Shown here: positions 1 through 8,348 of the stretch, one piece after another
How positions within the stretch are numbered: position 1 is the first letter of the stretch
Layout: the number at the start of each line of letters is the position of its first letter
Source of the DNA: Firmicutes bacterium AM41-11
Lineage (GTDB): Bacteria > Bacillota_I > Bacilli_A > Erysipelotrichales > Erysipelotrichaceae
DNA length: 64,000 bases
Reading direction: 5' to 3'
Assembly (NCBI GenBank): GCA_003480165.1
Contig: QUIQ01000001.1
Location: forward strand, 263,029 to 327,028
Position numbers and translations under genes: made by a program
The notes under the pieces: model-generated
Database searches by the model: none
What the model was told of the DNA's origin: nothing
What the model saw: only the letters and a program-made list of their open reading frames with translations

Positions 1-1281
1 TGCCCACCAAATCAATGAAACACCCATCTGTCCATTTCTAACAAAAACGGAAAAAATGCCCGCCAGTGGTAATATGACTATTAGTTGTCTGAGCAATGAA
101 ATCACAAGTGATTCCATACCACCATCCAATGCCTGATAAATCCCCTGATATGCTACATTGATTCCCGCAAAAATAAAGCTGATGGAGATAATTCTCATGG
201 CTCCAATAAAATATTCTCTTGACTGTCCCGCATTAAATAAAGTTGCAAAAGCCCCAGGGAAAATTTCTGTAATTGCTACACCAACAATCATAAGTACCAA
301 CGTATAGATCAATCCGTATTTGATTCCATCTTGAATCCTCTTTTTGCTATGCATTCCGTATGCAAAAGCAATAATCGGTGTGATTGCATCCCTAAGTCCA
401 AAGGCGAGGAACAATACAAACTGCTGCACTTTATAGAATAATCCATATGCAGTCTGTGCCGACGGACTGAACTTCAAAATCAGATTCATCACATATACCA
501 TAATAGACATAAGTGCCTGTGCAATAATTGCAGGGAGTCCAATCGCATAGATTTCCCTGATAATTCTACTATCCGGTTTCATATACTTTACGCCATGCTC
601 AAATTCTTTATTTAACTTTATATGGAATATAAACAAAAGTACTGCAGATACTATCTGTCCGATTACTGTTGCATATGCAGCACCTTTCACTCCCATTTCG
701 GGAACTGGTCCGATACCATAGATCATAATCGGATCAAAGATAATATTCACCACTGCACCTACAATCTGACCGAGTGTTGAATAAAGTGAACGACCTGTTG
801 CCTGTAACAGTTTTTCAAACAGTGAAAAGAAGGTAATTCCAAAAGAAATTACACAGCATATTCTTAAGTAGCTTGTTCCCATTGAAATAACTTTCGGATC
901 AACGGTCTGTGATGAGATATATGCTTTTACTCCCAAGATTCCAAACACTAGACACACCACATAAATAATTACTCCAAGAAATAAACTGTTTCCTGCAACT
1001 TTTGCAGCTTTTTTAACATTGCCCTGTCCCAGTGTTCTTGCAAGAAGCGCATTTGTTCCCACACCTGTTCCGATTCCAACTGCTACCATGAGCATCTGAA
1101 CTGGAAACACCAGTGTCAGCGCATTTAGTGCCGCCTCACTTCCTGATCTCATGTTTCCAACAAAGGCACTGTCTACAATGTTGTAAACCGCCTGCAATGC
1201 CATAGATAAGATCATTGGTATTCCCATCTGAACCATAAGCTTATTTACCGGCATCTCCTTCATCTTGTTACTTTCTGCCAT
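1..1281 (-). CDS. MATE family multidrug efflux transporter (3' end outside window)
   Basis: This is a membrane antiporter of the MATE family that exports drugs or metabolites using an Na+ or H+ gradient. The 427 visible codons start [20 protein letters not shown] and continue into the family's first helices with [13 protein letters not shown] and LARTLGQGN, followed by many hydrophobic segments. The family usually has about 450 residues, so only the last helix is cut off by the window edge. The ATG at 1281 has an AAGGAAGGA ribosome site ten bases upstream. It sits alone behind a long leader with two terminator-like hairpins, beside a decayed transposase, and its base use differs by eye from the genes after 2.2 kb. 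I infer recent acquisition. The family call is firm; the substrate is unknown. Confidence 0.9.
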   Translation of the reverse strand, partial: MAESNKMKEMPVNKLMVQMGIPMILSMALQAVYNIVDSAFVGNMRSGSEAALNALTLVFPVQMLMVAVGIGTGVGTNALLARTLGQGNVKKAAKVAGNSLFLGVIIYVVCLVFGILGVKAYISSQTVDPKVISMGTSYLRICCVISFGITFFSLFEKLLQATGRSLYSTLGQIVGAVVNIIFDPIMIYGIGPVPEMGVKGAAYATVIGQIVSAVLLFIFHIKLNKEFEHGVKYMKPDSRIIREIYAIGLPAIIAQALMSIMVYVMNLILKFSPSAQTAYGLFYKVQQFVLFLAFGLRDAITPIIAFAYGMHSKKRIQDGIKYGLIYTLVLMIVGVAITEIFPGAFATLFNAGQSREYFIGAMRIISISFIFAGINVAYQGIYQALDGGMESLVISLLRQLIVILPLAGIFSVFVRNGQMGVSLIWWA

Positions 1282-1307
1282 CTTAACTTAATCCTTCCTT
1301 TCTGCAA

Positions 1308-1363
1308 AAAAAGTGTGTACTTACCTCATAAGCTGGACTTACGCTGATAAGCTACACACTTTT
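1308..1363 (-). terminator. Leader hairpin 2 before the MATE gene, attenuator-like
   Basis: Read on the minus strand, the arm AAAAGTGTGTA pairs perfectly with TACACACTTTT, and the stem extends by CTTATC/GGTAAG after one bulged G. It is followed by seven T residues only about 25 bases before the MATE start codon, so it has the form of an intrinsic terminator inside the leader. Its loop carries AGCGTAAGTCCAG, nearly identical to the loop of hairpin 1. I infer conditional termination; the trigger cannot be read from the sequence. Confidence 0.75.
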
Positions 1364-1387
1364 AACTGCGTTATATATTTTCATCAT
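1352..1387 (-). CDS. Possible 11-residue leader peptide of the MATE gene
   Basis: Two adjacent ATG codons open a reading frame MMKIYNAVKSV whose TAG stop lies inside the 5' arm of leader hairpin 2. A ribosome paused on this frame would cover that arm and could stop the terminator from forming, the layout known from ribosome-mediated attenuation of antibiotic-resistance genes. I see no good ribosome binding site in front of it. An in-frame GTG lies 18 bases further upstream. Treat it as a hypothesis. Confidence 0.35.
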   Translation of the reverse strand: MMKIYNAVKSV

Positions 1388-1405
1388 GTGCGACAGCAAG
1401 TGCAC

Positions 1406-1455
1406 AAAAAAACGAGCAACAAAACTGGATTTACGCTAGTTTGCTACTCGTTTTT
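1406..1455 (-). terminator. Leader hairpin 1 before the MATE gene, promoter-proximal terminator
   Basis: On the minus strand AAAAACGAGTAGCAAA pairs with TTTGTTGCTCGTTTTT (16 pairs, two of them G-T), closing a loop with AGCGTAAATCCAG, and is followed by a run of seven T. It begins within a few bases of the predicted transcription start, so most transcripts would end at once unless termination is prevented. It resembles hairpin 2 in size and loop sequence but not in stem sequence. The structure could also terminate plus-strand transcripts. Confidence 0.75.
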
Positions 1456-1459
1456 AAGC

Positions 1460-1488
1460 ATTATATTTTTCTATTTGGGAAAAGTCAA
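1460..1488 (-). promoter_or_regulatory. Consensus promoter of the MATE leader transcript
   Basis: On the minus strand TTGACT and TATAAT are separated by exactly 17 bases, close to the sigma-A consensus. It points at the two leader hairpins and the MATE gene. It ends about 20 bases from the first recognisable codon of the transposase remnant, so the MATE unit and the remnant are directly adjacent. Confidence 0.75.
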
Positions 1489-1510
1489 ATCCAAATTGTA
1501 AATAGAAAAT

Positions 1511-2036
1511 GGATTTGAAATTGAAGAAGAGGATGGAAGTATACGATACGGAAAGAGTAAAGAAAACCGGCCGAATCCTATTATCGGTATGGGACTGTTT
1601 ATGGATAGAGACGGCATTCCTTTGACATATTCTCTATTCTCTGGAAATCAAAATGAACAGCTAAGAAGTTTAATTCTGTTCATGACAGAGCCTATGTCAT
1701 TACGCAATCCATCAAGAAACTAAAGAAAGAAGATGGCAGATAGAGGAATGTTTCCGCATTCTAAAAACAGAATGCAAAGCCAGACCCATCTATCTTCAAT
1801 TAGAAGACCGAATCGATGCACACTTCTTAACATGTTTCTGTTCTTTACTAGTCATTCGTTTATTATCCAATAAACTGGATAATAAATATACAATTGGTGA
1901 ATTACTTGAAACATTAAGAACCATGGAACTGACCGATACAGACCAGGGTTCATATCTTCCAAGTTACACAAGAACAGCTCTGACCGATGATCTACACGAA
2001 ACATTTGCTTCAGAACCGATTATCAGATCCTTCTAA
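1511..2036 (+). pseudogene. Decayed IS1634-type (DDE, IS4-superfamily) transposase
   Basis: Three fragments of one transposase lie in order but in different frames. The first reads YGKSKENRPNPIIGMGLFMD and continues to PLTYSLFSGNQNEQ. The second reads KKFNSVHDRAYVITQSIKKL and ends at a stop near 1742. The third reads RWQIEECFRILKTECKARPI and runs to the stop at 2036. These match the usual middle, late-middle and C-terminal blocks of the family. The N-terminal half and two internal stretches are missing, so it is not functional. No terminal inverted repeats can be assigned. It marks an old insertion next to the MATE unit. Confidence 0.8.
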
Positions 2037-2099
2037 AGAAGAAAGTCCGCTCGATTATTAAGTCTACAAAATAATCTACGCAGAACAGGTACAAAGCTA

Positions 2100-2146
2100 A
2101 AAAGTGGCTCAAAACCCTTGAAATAAGGGCCTAAGCCACTTTTTTA
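2100..2146 (+). terminator. Long terminator after the transposase remnant
   Basis: AAAAGTGGCT pairs with AGCCACTTTT around an inner hairpin CCCTT/AAGGG, and TTTTTT follows. It lies about 60 bases after the transposase stop and probably belonged to the insertion sequence. It is nearly symmetrical, so it could also stop leftward transcription from the mutarotase operon. Confidence 0.7.
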
Positions 2147-2214
2147 ATCCTGTAAGTGTTAAAGACAGGATTATACCTTAACTTGCACTTAAAAAGAGTG
2201 CCGAAGCACTCTTA

Positions 2215-3078
2215 TCAACAAATTTCGATTTGGTAAGAAGGCGTAAACTTTTCGTTTGGTGCTAAAATCTGTGTTCCTTCTCTTTGATAGAAAGAAGTGT
2301 GATTGACATCAAAATCCGCATGACCATACCAAGGTTCAATACATAAGAATTCTGAATGTTTTGGATGCGTCCAAATAGCCAAGTAAGGGAAATCCTTAAA
2401 ATGCACACGTAAACGATCTTGGTCTTTATACGCCAAAGTCACATAGTTTGATTGGAAGTCTTTATAAATAATTGTTTTATATTCATCAATATCTTCATAG
2501 TTTAAATGCCAAACATCCAATTCCGTATCTACCCATTTAGAAGGTTTAACGAAAGTTTCATCAAACAACAATTGTTTGGCAGGTTCTTGTTTTTCAAAAG
2601 TTAAGGTATAATCCGTAAAAGCTTCCCCAGCTCTTTCAGGAACGCGGAAAGCCGGATGCAAGCCAAAACTAAATGGCATATCTCTAGAACCCGTATTTTC
2701 AATCACATAGTTGATCTTTAAAGTTTTCTTTTCTAAACGATATTGAATTTCATAATGGAATTCAAAAGGATATTGCGCTAAAGTTTCTGCATTTGAATCA
2801 TACGTAAAAGTCAAACAATCATCCTGCATCAGACCAACACAAGTCGCATAACGAATCAAGCCATGGTTTTTCATGGCATACGTTTTACCATCAATCGCAT
2901 ATTCTTTGGAATAGGTATTTCCAACCAAAGGAAAGAGCGTCGGATTCTTTCCGGACCAGCCTTGATCTCCCTGGTACATCAATTCAACATCGTTTTCTTT
3001 ATCAATAAAATGTTGAATCTGCCCTCCATCTTCAATACATTCCAAACGACAAAATTCATTTTCTAGTACATAGCACAT
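2215..3078 (-). CDS. Aldose 1-epimerase (galactose mutarotase) family protein, LacX-like
   Basis: The 287-residue protein belongs to the galactose mutarotase-like superfamily, probably the LacX branch that acts on hexoses or sugar phosphates in the cytoplasm. Supporting blocks are LFPLVGN, the family histidine in KNHGLIRY, FGLHPAFRVP, and the late acidic segment in CIEPWYGHADF. The ATG at 3078 has AGGAGG eight bases upstream and overlaps the end of the HAD phosphatase gene by 16 bases, so the two are co-translated. That pairing suggests a role in sugar or sugar-phosphate housekeeping, but the substrate is unknown. Confidence 0.85.
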   Translation of the reverse strand: MCYVLENEFCRLECIEDGGQIQHFIDKENDVELMYQGDQGWSGKNPTLFPLVGNTYSKEYAIDGKTYAMKNHGLIRYATCVGLMQDDCLTFTYDSNAETLAQYPFEFHYEIQYRLEKKTLKINYVIENTGSRDMPFSFGLHPAFRVPERAGEAFTDYTLTFEKQEPAKQLLFDETFVKPSKWVDTELDVWHLNYEDIDEYKTIIYKDFQSNYVTLAYKDQDRLRVHFKDFPYLAIWTHPKHSEFLCIEPWYGHADFDVNHTSFYQREGTQILAPNEKFTPSYQIEIC

Positions 3079-3848
3079 TTTTTCATCCTCCTAAGGTAGT
3101 GATAGATTCCATCTTCTTGAATCGATCCAATCACACAATCTGCACTTTCTTTGCAGGCTTTTTGGGCGTTACCCATCGCAATTCCTAAATCTGCCATTTT
3201 CAACATAGCCACATCGTTATCTCCATCCCCGAAACATACAATTCGCTGTAAATGAAATAGCGTTTTCACGTAAGCAATCGCATCACTTTTATCACAATGT
3301 TTCGGACGGATTTCTATACAATCACTATAATAAACAACACTACAGTTGCTTAAAAACTGTGCCAGCTTTTGTTTCTGCTGTGGCTTATCAAAATAAATAA
3401 GCATATTATAAACATCTTCATTTTGATAAGGCTTATACGAAGGAATGGTCAAATAACAATGCCAACAAACTTCCCGCATTTTCTGACGCCTTTCCAAAGA
3501 ACCCCAATGCACCGAATTCATAGTAGAATACTTCCAAGCCATACCTTCCCTTTGACAAAAAGCAGAAATCTCTTCTACAAAGTCTGAGGCAAAACAGCTT
3601 TCTTTTAAAACCTTTTGATGACCATCTACAATCAGAGGACCACCATCAAATATTTTTGCATCAAAGGCAAAATTACGTAGTTTACCAGGCAAATGTTGCC
3701 ATTCAGCTTGGGCTCTGGAAGTTGCAGCAATGACGACATTGCCATCCGCATGTAAGGCTTCTAAAGCCTTGAGTGTATTGGGTGAGCATTCATGGAATTT
3801 ATGATCGTATAAGGTTCCATCTACATCAAAAAAATAGCCTGCTTTCAT
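3063..3848 (-). CDS. Cof-type HAD superfamily phosphatase
   Basis: This cytoplasmic haloacid-dehalogenase-fold hydrolase has 261 residues. The nucleophile motif is FDVDGTLYDH near residue 8, motif II is ATSRAQ near residue 43, and the C-terminal metal motif is CFGDGDNDVAMLKMADLGIA. The large cap in the middle and the final GDGDND block place it in the Cof/YbiV group, which dephosphorylates sugar phosphates and other small phosphates. It overlaps the mutarotase gene downstream by 16 bases. The patatin-like gene lies upstream with only 32 bases between. The substrate cannot be called from sequence. Confidence 0.88.
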   Translation of the reverse strand: MKAGYFFDVDGTLYDHKFHECSPNTLKALEALHADGNVVIAATSRAQAEWQHLPGKLRNFAFDAKIFDGGPLIVDGHQKVLKESCFASDFVEEISAFCQREGMAWKYSTMNSVHWGSLERRQKMREVCWHCYLTIPSYKPYQNEDVYNMLIYFDKPQQKQKLAQFLSNCSVVYYSDCIEIRPKHCDKSDAIAYVKTLFHLQRIVCFGDGDNDVAMLKMADLGIAMGNAQKACKESADCVIGSIQEDGIYHYLRRMKKCAMY

Positions 3849-3880
3849 GCTCTAATAGTAACAAAAAAGATTAAGCAATA

Positions 3881-4735
3881 CTACTTAACCTCACAAAATT
3901 CTTTAATCTGATCCATACGTTCCATCGTTTCATCATAGCCAAGTTGAAACCAAGGATGTAATTTTTTTGGATCAGTTGTATAACGGGTAATCCCTAAATC
4001 TTTATGGGGACGTAAAACCAAGGCTTTTCCGTCTTTTTCCAATTGATCGACAAGACCCCATTGTTGGTTATAACGTTCATGACGTTTCTTTAAATCTTGA
4101 ACAATCACATCATCTTTATAAACCAGTTTGGCCAAACGCAATTGCCAATTTGGTGCGGGTTTGCGTACATAACCTACTTCTTTGGTTGAAATCACAATAT
4201 GTTTCTGGTTGCCTTGGCGAATACTCTGTACAATACTAATCATATCCACTAAACCAGCATCCATATATTTCTGTCCTTGAAACATATAAGGATGCGTTAG
4301 AAGCAACAAGGCACAACTCGCTTTCACAAGCGTTTGTGATTCATCCAAATACTCTTTGCCATAATATTCGACCGCATGCGTTCTCATATTATAAAGACCA
4401 AAATCCATCTTCGAAGAACTAGATTGAAACGCCTGCATATCCAATTTTTCCCGACTTTCAATAAACGCATTGGTGGATTCGATCCCATATATACTCTTTT
4501 CTTTAAAAAGAGGTTTTAAACCAACAACACCCGGTTGACAAGGTGCTTGAATTCCCGTTAATTCCAATCGAGGAATTTGTCTAGCCACATAAGAAGTCAA
4601 GATTTCACAACCAGCACTAATTCCTACGGTATACGGTATATATATTTTTTCTTCCAAGAAAGCTTTTAAAACCCCAGCCGAATAAGCTGCTTTGGTTCCG
4701 CCGCCTTCGACAACCAATCCCATTTTCTCAAACAT
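3881..4735 (-). CDS. Patatin-like phospholipase family protein
   Basis: This 284-residue hydrolase has the patatin Ser-Asp dyad. The oxyanion loop is EGGGTKAAYSAG near residue 10, the nucleophile serine is in GISAGCE near residue 40, and the catalytic aspartate is in DAGLVD near residue 158. It is closest to the bacterial YjjU/YlbK branch, whose members hydrolyse acyl lipids, though few substrates are known. There is no signal peptide, so it should act inside the cell or at the inner membrane face. The ATG at 4735 has GAGGAA seven bases upstream. It leads the three-gene unit that ends with the mutarotase. Confidence 0.87.
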   Translation of the reverse strand: MFEKMGLVVEGGGTKAAYSAGVLKAFLEEKIYIPYTVGISAGCEILTSYVARQIPRLELTGIQAPCQPGVVGLKPLFKEKSIYGIESTNAFIESREKLDMQAFQSSSSKMDFGLYNMRTHAVEYYGKEYLDESQTLVKASCALLLLTHPYMFQGQKYMDAGLVDMISIVQSIRQGNQKHIVISTKEVGYVRKPAPNWQLRLAKLVYKDDVIVQDLKKRHERYNQQWGLVDQLEKDGKALVLRPHKDLGITRYTTDPKKLHPWFQLGYDETMERMDQIKEFCEVK

Positions 4736-4857
4736 AGTAATTCCTCACAATCGATAGACATTATACATGGAATTGAAACGATAGAAAATAGCTAAAACTT
4801 TCTTTTTACCTAGTTTTAGAAAAATTCTTTCGCTTTCTTTTCCTAAATTCCAAAAAG

Positions 4858-4895
4858 AAAAGCTGATAAGTTGAATCTAATCAACTTTTCAGCTT
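4858..4895 (-). terminator. Terminator of the ppaC-pepT operon
   Basis: On the minus strand AAGCTGA and AAGTTGA pair with TCAACTT and TCAGCTT around ATTAGA, with small mismatches, followed by a T-rich tail. It begins at the pepT stop codon. Confidence 0.75.
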
Positions 4896-4897
4896 CG

Positions 4898-6082
4898 TTA
4901 TTGCGTAACAATAGTTTTCACAACTTCTACCATCTTTTCCATCTTCGTAATAGATGCAAATTCATAAACTCCATGATGATGGAAGGTGCCCGTTCCCAAA
5001 TTCGGACAAGCCAGACCCATTTCCGTCAAGCGAGCTCCATCGGTACCACCGCGTACCGGAATCGAAACCGGCTCAATCCCTAAAGATAGTAGAGCCGCTT
5101 TCGCTTTTTCAACTGGTTTTTTATCTTGCATAAAATCAGCCATATTATAATACTGGTCTTTGATTTCAACACTAAAACGAGGTCCATATTTATCATTTAA
5201 GGCATCACAGATCTGTTGGAGAACCAGCTTTTTCCGGGCAAATTTTGTCTTGTCATGATCTCGCAACAAGTACACCAATTGCGCGTGTTCAACCGCACCT
5301 TGCATTGAAACCAAATGGTAGAAACCTTGTCGGTCACAAGTCGTTGCAGGTGTTTGATCATTCGGCAAACATTTCGCAAAATCCATTGCCAGTAAAGATG
5401 CATTGACAAGTTTGCCCTTCCCTTCTCCAGGATGAATAGCCGTACCTTGAATATGCACAATAGCTTGTGCCGCATTAAAGTTTTCCCATTCTACATTATC
5501 GATACGATCCCCATCAACGGTATAGGCATAGGCACAAGGAAACTTCGTTAAATCAAATTGATCCGCTCCACGACCAATTTCTTCATCCACCGTAAACGCT
5601 ACACAGATTGGTGCATGCGATAGATTGGATGCTTTCAGCTGTTCAATAGCTTCTAAAATAATCGCAATACCAGCTTTATCATCGCCACCTAGTAAAGTTG
5701 AACCATCCGTCACAACTAAATCATCACCAATACATGCCGCAAGTTTCGGATAGGCATCTGGATGCATAGAAATTTTGTCATTTAATTGAATCGTCGATCC
5801 ACCGTATTCTTTGATTACGCGTGGATGTACATTGGCACCACTACATTCTGCTGCGGTATCCATATGTGCACATAAACCAATCGTATCTTTTTGGGAATCT
5901 CCATCCAATTGACAATAAAGAATCCCGGTTGAATCCAAGATAACTGAATCAAAGAGTTCTCTGCATTCTTGTTCTAAAACTTTCGCAAAAGTCATTTGTT
6001 TATCCGTACTTGGAGTAGTTGTTGAATTCTCATCCGATTGGGTATCATAACTAACATATTTTAAAAAGCGTTCTAAAATCAT
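4898..6082 (-). CDS. pepT: Peptidase T (tripeptide aminopeptidase)
   Basis: This cytoplasmic M20-family zinc aminopeptidase releases the N-terminal residue of tripeptides. The 394-residue length is normal. Metal and catalytic blocks are GLCAHMDTAAE near residue 72, GGDDKAGIA near 130, the catalytic glutamates in VDEEIGRGAD near 165, and late GGTDGARL and HHHGVYEF motifs. The ATG overlaps the pyrophosphatase stop as ATGA with no clear ribosome site, so its translation is probably coupled to the upstream gene. The family call is firm. Confidence 0.95.
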   Translation of the reverse strand: MILERFLKYVSYDTQSDENSTTTPSTDKQMTFAKVLEQECRELFDSVILDSTGILYCQLDGDSQKDTIGLCAHMDTAAECSGANVHPRVIKEYGGSTIQLNDKISMHPDAYPKLAACIGDDLVVTDGSTLLGGDDKAGIAIILEAIEQLKASNLSHAPICVAFTVDEEIGRGADQFDLTKFPCAYAYTVDGDRIDNVEWENFNAAQAIVHIQGTAIHPGEGKGKLVNASLLAMDFAKCLPNDQTPATTCDRQGFYHLVSMQGAVEHAQLVYLLRDHDKTKFARKKLVLQQICDALNDKYGPRFSVEIKDQYYNMADFMQDKKPVEKAKAALLSLGIEPVSIPVRGGTDGARLTEMGLACPNLGTGTFHHHGVYEFASITKMEKMVEVVKTIVTQ

Positions 6083-7677
6083 ATCAATGCTGCCGCTAAA
6101 GAAGGCACAATTTGCTTCTTTCTTGAAACATAACCATTATCGGAGAACTTCGAAATAGCAGCCGAAACCGATTGTGAAAGTTTTCCCACATATAGAAAAC
6201 GTGAACCATTTCCTTCGACATTGGTAAAGACCATCATCATCAAATCATAATTTCGCGCTTTATTTTGTTCTTCCATAAACTGGACAAACTGTTTTTCAAT
6301 CTTATCTACATCTTCCAAAGTGTAGGTAAAGACTTGCGAAATACTGATGCGATATCCACTCAATAGATACTCTTTGGTGTCATTATAAAGAATATCTTTA
6401 AACTCTTTGCCCCGAATCGTAGCCGTATTCTCAAAGAGTTCTTTTGCCATCGCATCAAAATCCAGACCGTATTCTTTTTCCAAACGTTCTTTTAATAAAC
6501 GATCCACTGGTGTACATGTTGGAGAATGGAAGTTCATCGTATCACTGATGACTCCATATGCTACAAGTTTAGCTACCGTTGGACTCATTTTAATACCATT
6601 TTCGCGATACATCATTTCCACAATCGTACATGTACTACCAACACTCATATTACGGAATGAAATTGGATGACTGGTTTCAATATTTCCAATGCGATGGTGG
6701 TCTACGATTTCAACGATTTCCGCAGTTTCAATATCATTGATGGCTTGATCCACTTCATTATGGTCAACCAAAATAATCTTACGTTTTTCACTCTTCAACA
6801 AGTGATAACGAGCAACCGAACCAACTAAACGATTTTGGAAAACAACCGGATAATTGGAATGACGGGTTTTTAACATCTCATGTTCGACATCCTCGATAAA
6901 TTCCGTTTTATTAAACGAAACGATCTTACTCTTATCGGTCATAACTAAAGAAACGGGAATCGAACGATAAATCATCTGAATAACTTTCATGATGTTGTAG
7001 CTGGTCTTAATGAGGGTTACCCCTTTGGTCTTTGCCATATCCAACATAAAGTCGGTTGGCGTATAGTTCTCGGTACAAATAATCACCGCACAACCATGAG
7101 CCATACTCTTCAACATATCATCTTCATGATCATCCAAGACCATGATTGCCCCTTTTAAGTCACGTTCCATTAAACGCTTATCACTAATACGCACATAACC
7201 ACTGCGTTCCTGGTGACCTTCATAAAGGAATTCGCCTTTTAAAGCTTTTACGATATTGCTTAAAGGTGTCTTTTTTAATAAATCTTTGGTAATATTCACA
7301 TCTTGCATACTAATTGTTGAAATATCATTGATGGTTACTACACCCATGTATTCGCCGACATCATCCACAGCGTATAAAGTCTTCACATGATTTTCTACAC
7401 AAAGATCCCATCCATGACGAATCGTCTCTTTTTGATTAATAGTAACGGCTTTATCAATTTGAATTTCTTCCAACGTACACTTGGCCGTATTCATATATAG
7501 AGGATAATCCAAGCCCAATTTTTCAATCACAAAATTGGTTTCAGAATTCAAGTGTCCCAATCGAGCAGCAACCGCATCAATTCCTTGTTTTTGTTTCAAC
7601 TCAGCTAAGGCAATGGCTGAACAAATTGAATCAGTATCCGGATGTTTATGTCCAATTACATAAACAGGTAATGCCAT
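6079..7677 (-). CDS. ppaC: CBS-domain family II (manganese-dependent) inorganic pyrophosphatase
   Basis: It hydrolyses pyrophosphate to phosphate in the cytoplasm, pulling biosynthesis forward. The DHH core begins with GHKHPDTDS near residue 8 and continues with IVDHHRIGN near residue 340. A DHHA2 domain fills the last 120 residues. Between the two halves of the DHH domain lies an insert with two CBS modules around a DRTGG-type segment, giving 532 residues against about 310 for the plain enzyme. In this subfamily the insert binds adenine nucleotides and adjusts activity, so control by energy charge is likely. It is first in an operon with pepT. Confidence 0.93.
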   Translation of the reverse strand: MALPVYVIGHKHPDTDSICSAIALAELKQKQGIDAVAARLGHLNSETNFVIEKLGLDYPLYMNTAKCTLEEIQIDKAVTINQKETIRHGWDLCVENHVKTLYAVDDVGEYMGVVTINDISTISMQDVNITKDLLKKTPLSNIVKALKGEFLYEGHQERSGYVRISDKRLMERDLKGAIMVLDDHEDDMLKSMAHGCAVIICTENYTPTDFMLDMAKTKGVTLIKTSYNIMKVIQMIYRSIPVSLVMTDKSKIVSFNKTEFIEDVEHEMLKTRHSNYPVVFQNRLVGSVARYHLLKSEKRKIILVDHNEVDQAINDIETAEIVEIVDHHRIGNIETSHPISFRNMSVGSTCTIVEMMYRENGIKMSPTVAKLVAYGVISDTMNFHSPTCTPVDRLLKERLEKEYGLDFDAMAKELFENTATIRGKEFKDILYNDTKEYLLSGYRISISQVFTYTLEDVDKIEKQFVQFMEEQNKARNYDLMMMVFTNVEGNGSRFLYVGKLSQSVSAAISKFSDNGYVSRKKQIVPSLAAALI

Positions 7678-7756
7678 ACTTCCTACCTCCTGGCTTCTAT
7701 TAAATAAGTATAACAGAAAAGCCCATCACTTGTGTAAGTGTTTTCATTCATAAGTG

Positions 7757-7780
7757 AAAAAAAAAGAGCCAAAAGACTCT
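7757..7780 (-). terminator. Short terminator after maf
   Basis: On the minus strand GAGTC pairs with GGCTC around TTTT and is followed by nine T. The stem is only five pairs, so it is weak. It begins within the last codons of maf. Confidence 0.55.
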
Positions 7781-7781
7781 G

Positions 7782-8348
7782 TTATTGTAAATTTCCTGTT
7801 TTCATAAACCGGGTAAGGACTTCCTGTAAAGCTTCCATTGGTAATCCTACAACATTCGAATACGAGCCATCCAGCCACTCGACAAAGTCACACTCTTGAA
7901 TGCCATACGCACCCGCTTTATCCATGCATTTTCCACTGGAAACATAATGATAAATATCTAAGTCCGATAAGTCGCGAAAGTGCACTTCACTAGTTTGTAC
8001 AAAACATTTCTTCTGATTCTGATACAGAAGACAAACCCCAGTTTTCACTTGATGCGTTTGCCCAGAAAGCATTTTTAAACAATCCCACGCATCTTGTTCC
8101 GATTTAGGTTTACCCAAGATTTGTTGATCATATACAACAATCGTATCGGCAGCTAAAGTTAGATATTCCGGATAGAGATCATAGACCTCCAAAGCCTTAT
8201 GCATTGCCACTTTTTCTAAAGCTTCATCCAAGCTGCAATTCAAATCAAATGTTTCTTCCGCTTTAGCGGGATGTACTTCAAAAGTATATCTTGCCTGTTC
8301 CAATAATTCTTTTCTTCTTGGCGATTGGGATGCCAGTAACAATTTCAT
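7782..8348 (-). CDS. maf: Maf family nucleoside triphosphate pyrophosphatase
   Basis: Maf proteins hydrolyse non-canonical or excess nucleotides (dTTP, UTP or modified forms) to monophosphates, and are linked to septum formation and DNA integrity. The 188-residue protein opens with the signature LLLASQSPRRKELL and has the catalytic AADTIVV block near residue 67 followed by LGKPKSEQDA. The start overlaps the stop of the membrane-protein gene upstream as ATGA, with GAGGTGG as ribosome site. The exact nucleotide preference cannot be fixed, though the length fits the dTTP/UTP branch. Confidence 0.92.
   Translation of the reverse strand: MKLLLASQSPRRKELLEQARYTFEVHPAKAEETFDLNCSLDEALEKVAMHKALEVYDLYPEYLTLAADTIVVYDQQILGKPKSEQDAWDCLKMLSGQTHQVKTGVCLLYQNQKKCFVQTSEVHFRDLSDLDIYHYVSSGKCMDKAGAYGIQECDFVEWLDGSYSNVVGLPMEALQEVLTRFMKTGNLQ

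Noticed and set aside
1313..1501. Open frame of 62 codons on the plus strand before the transposase remnant
   Set aside because: It runs antisense through both MATE leader hairpins and has no ribosome site. The hairpins and leader promoter explain the sequence better.
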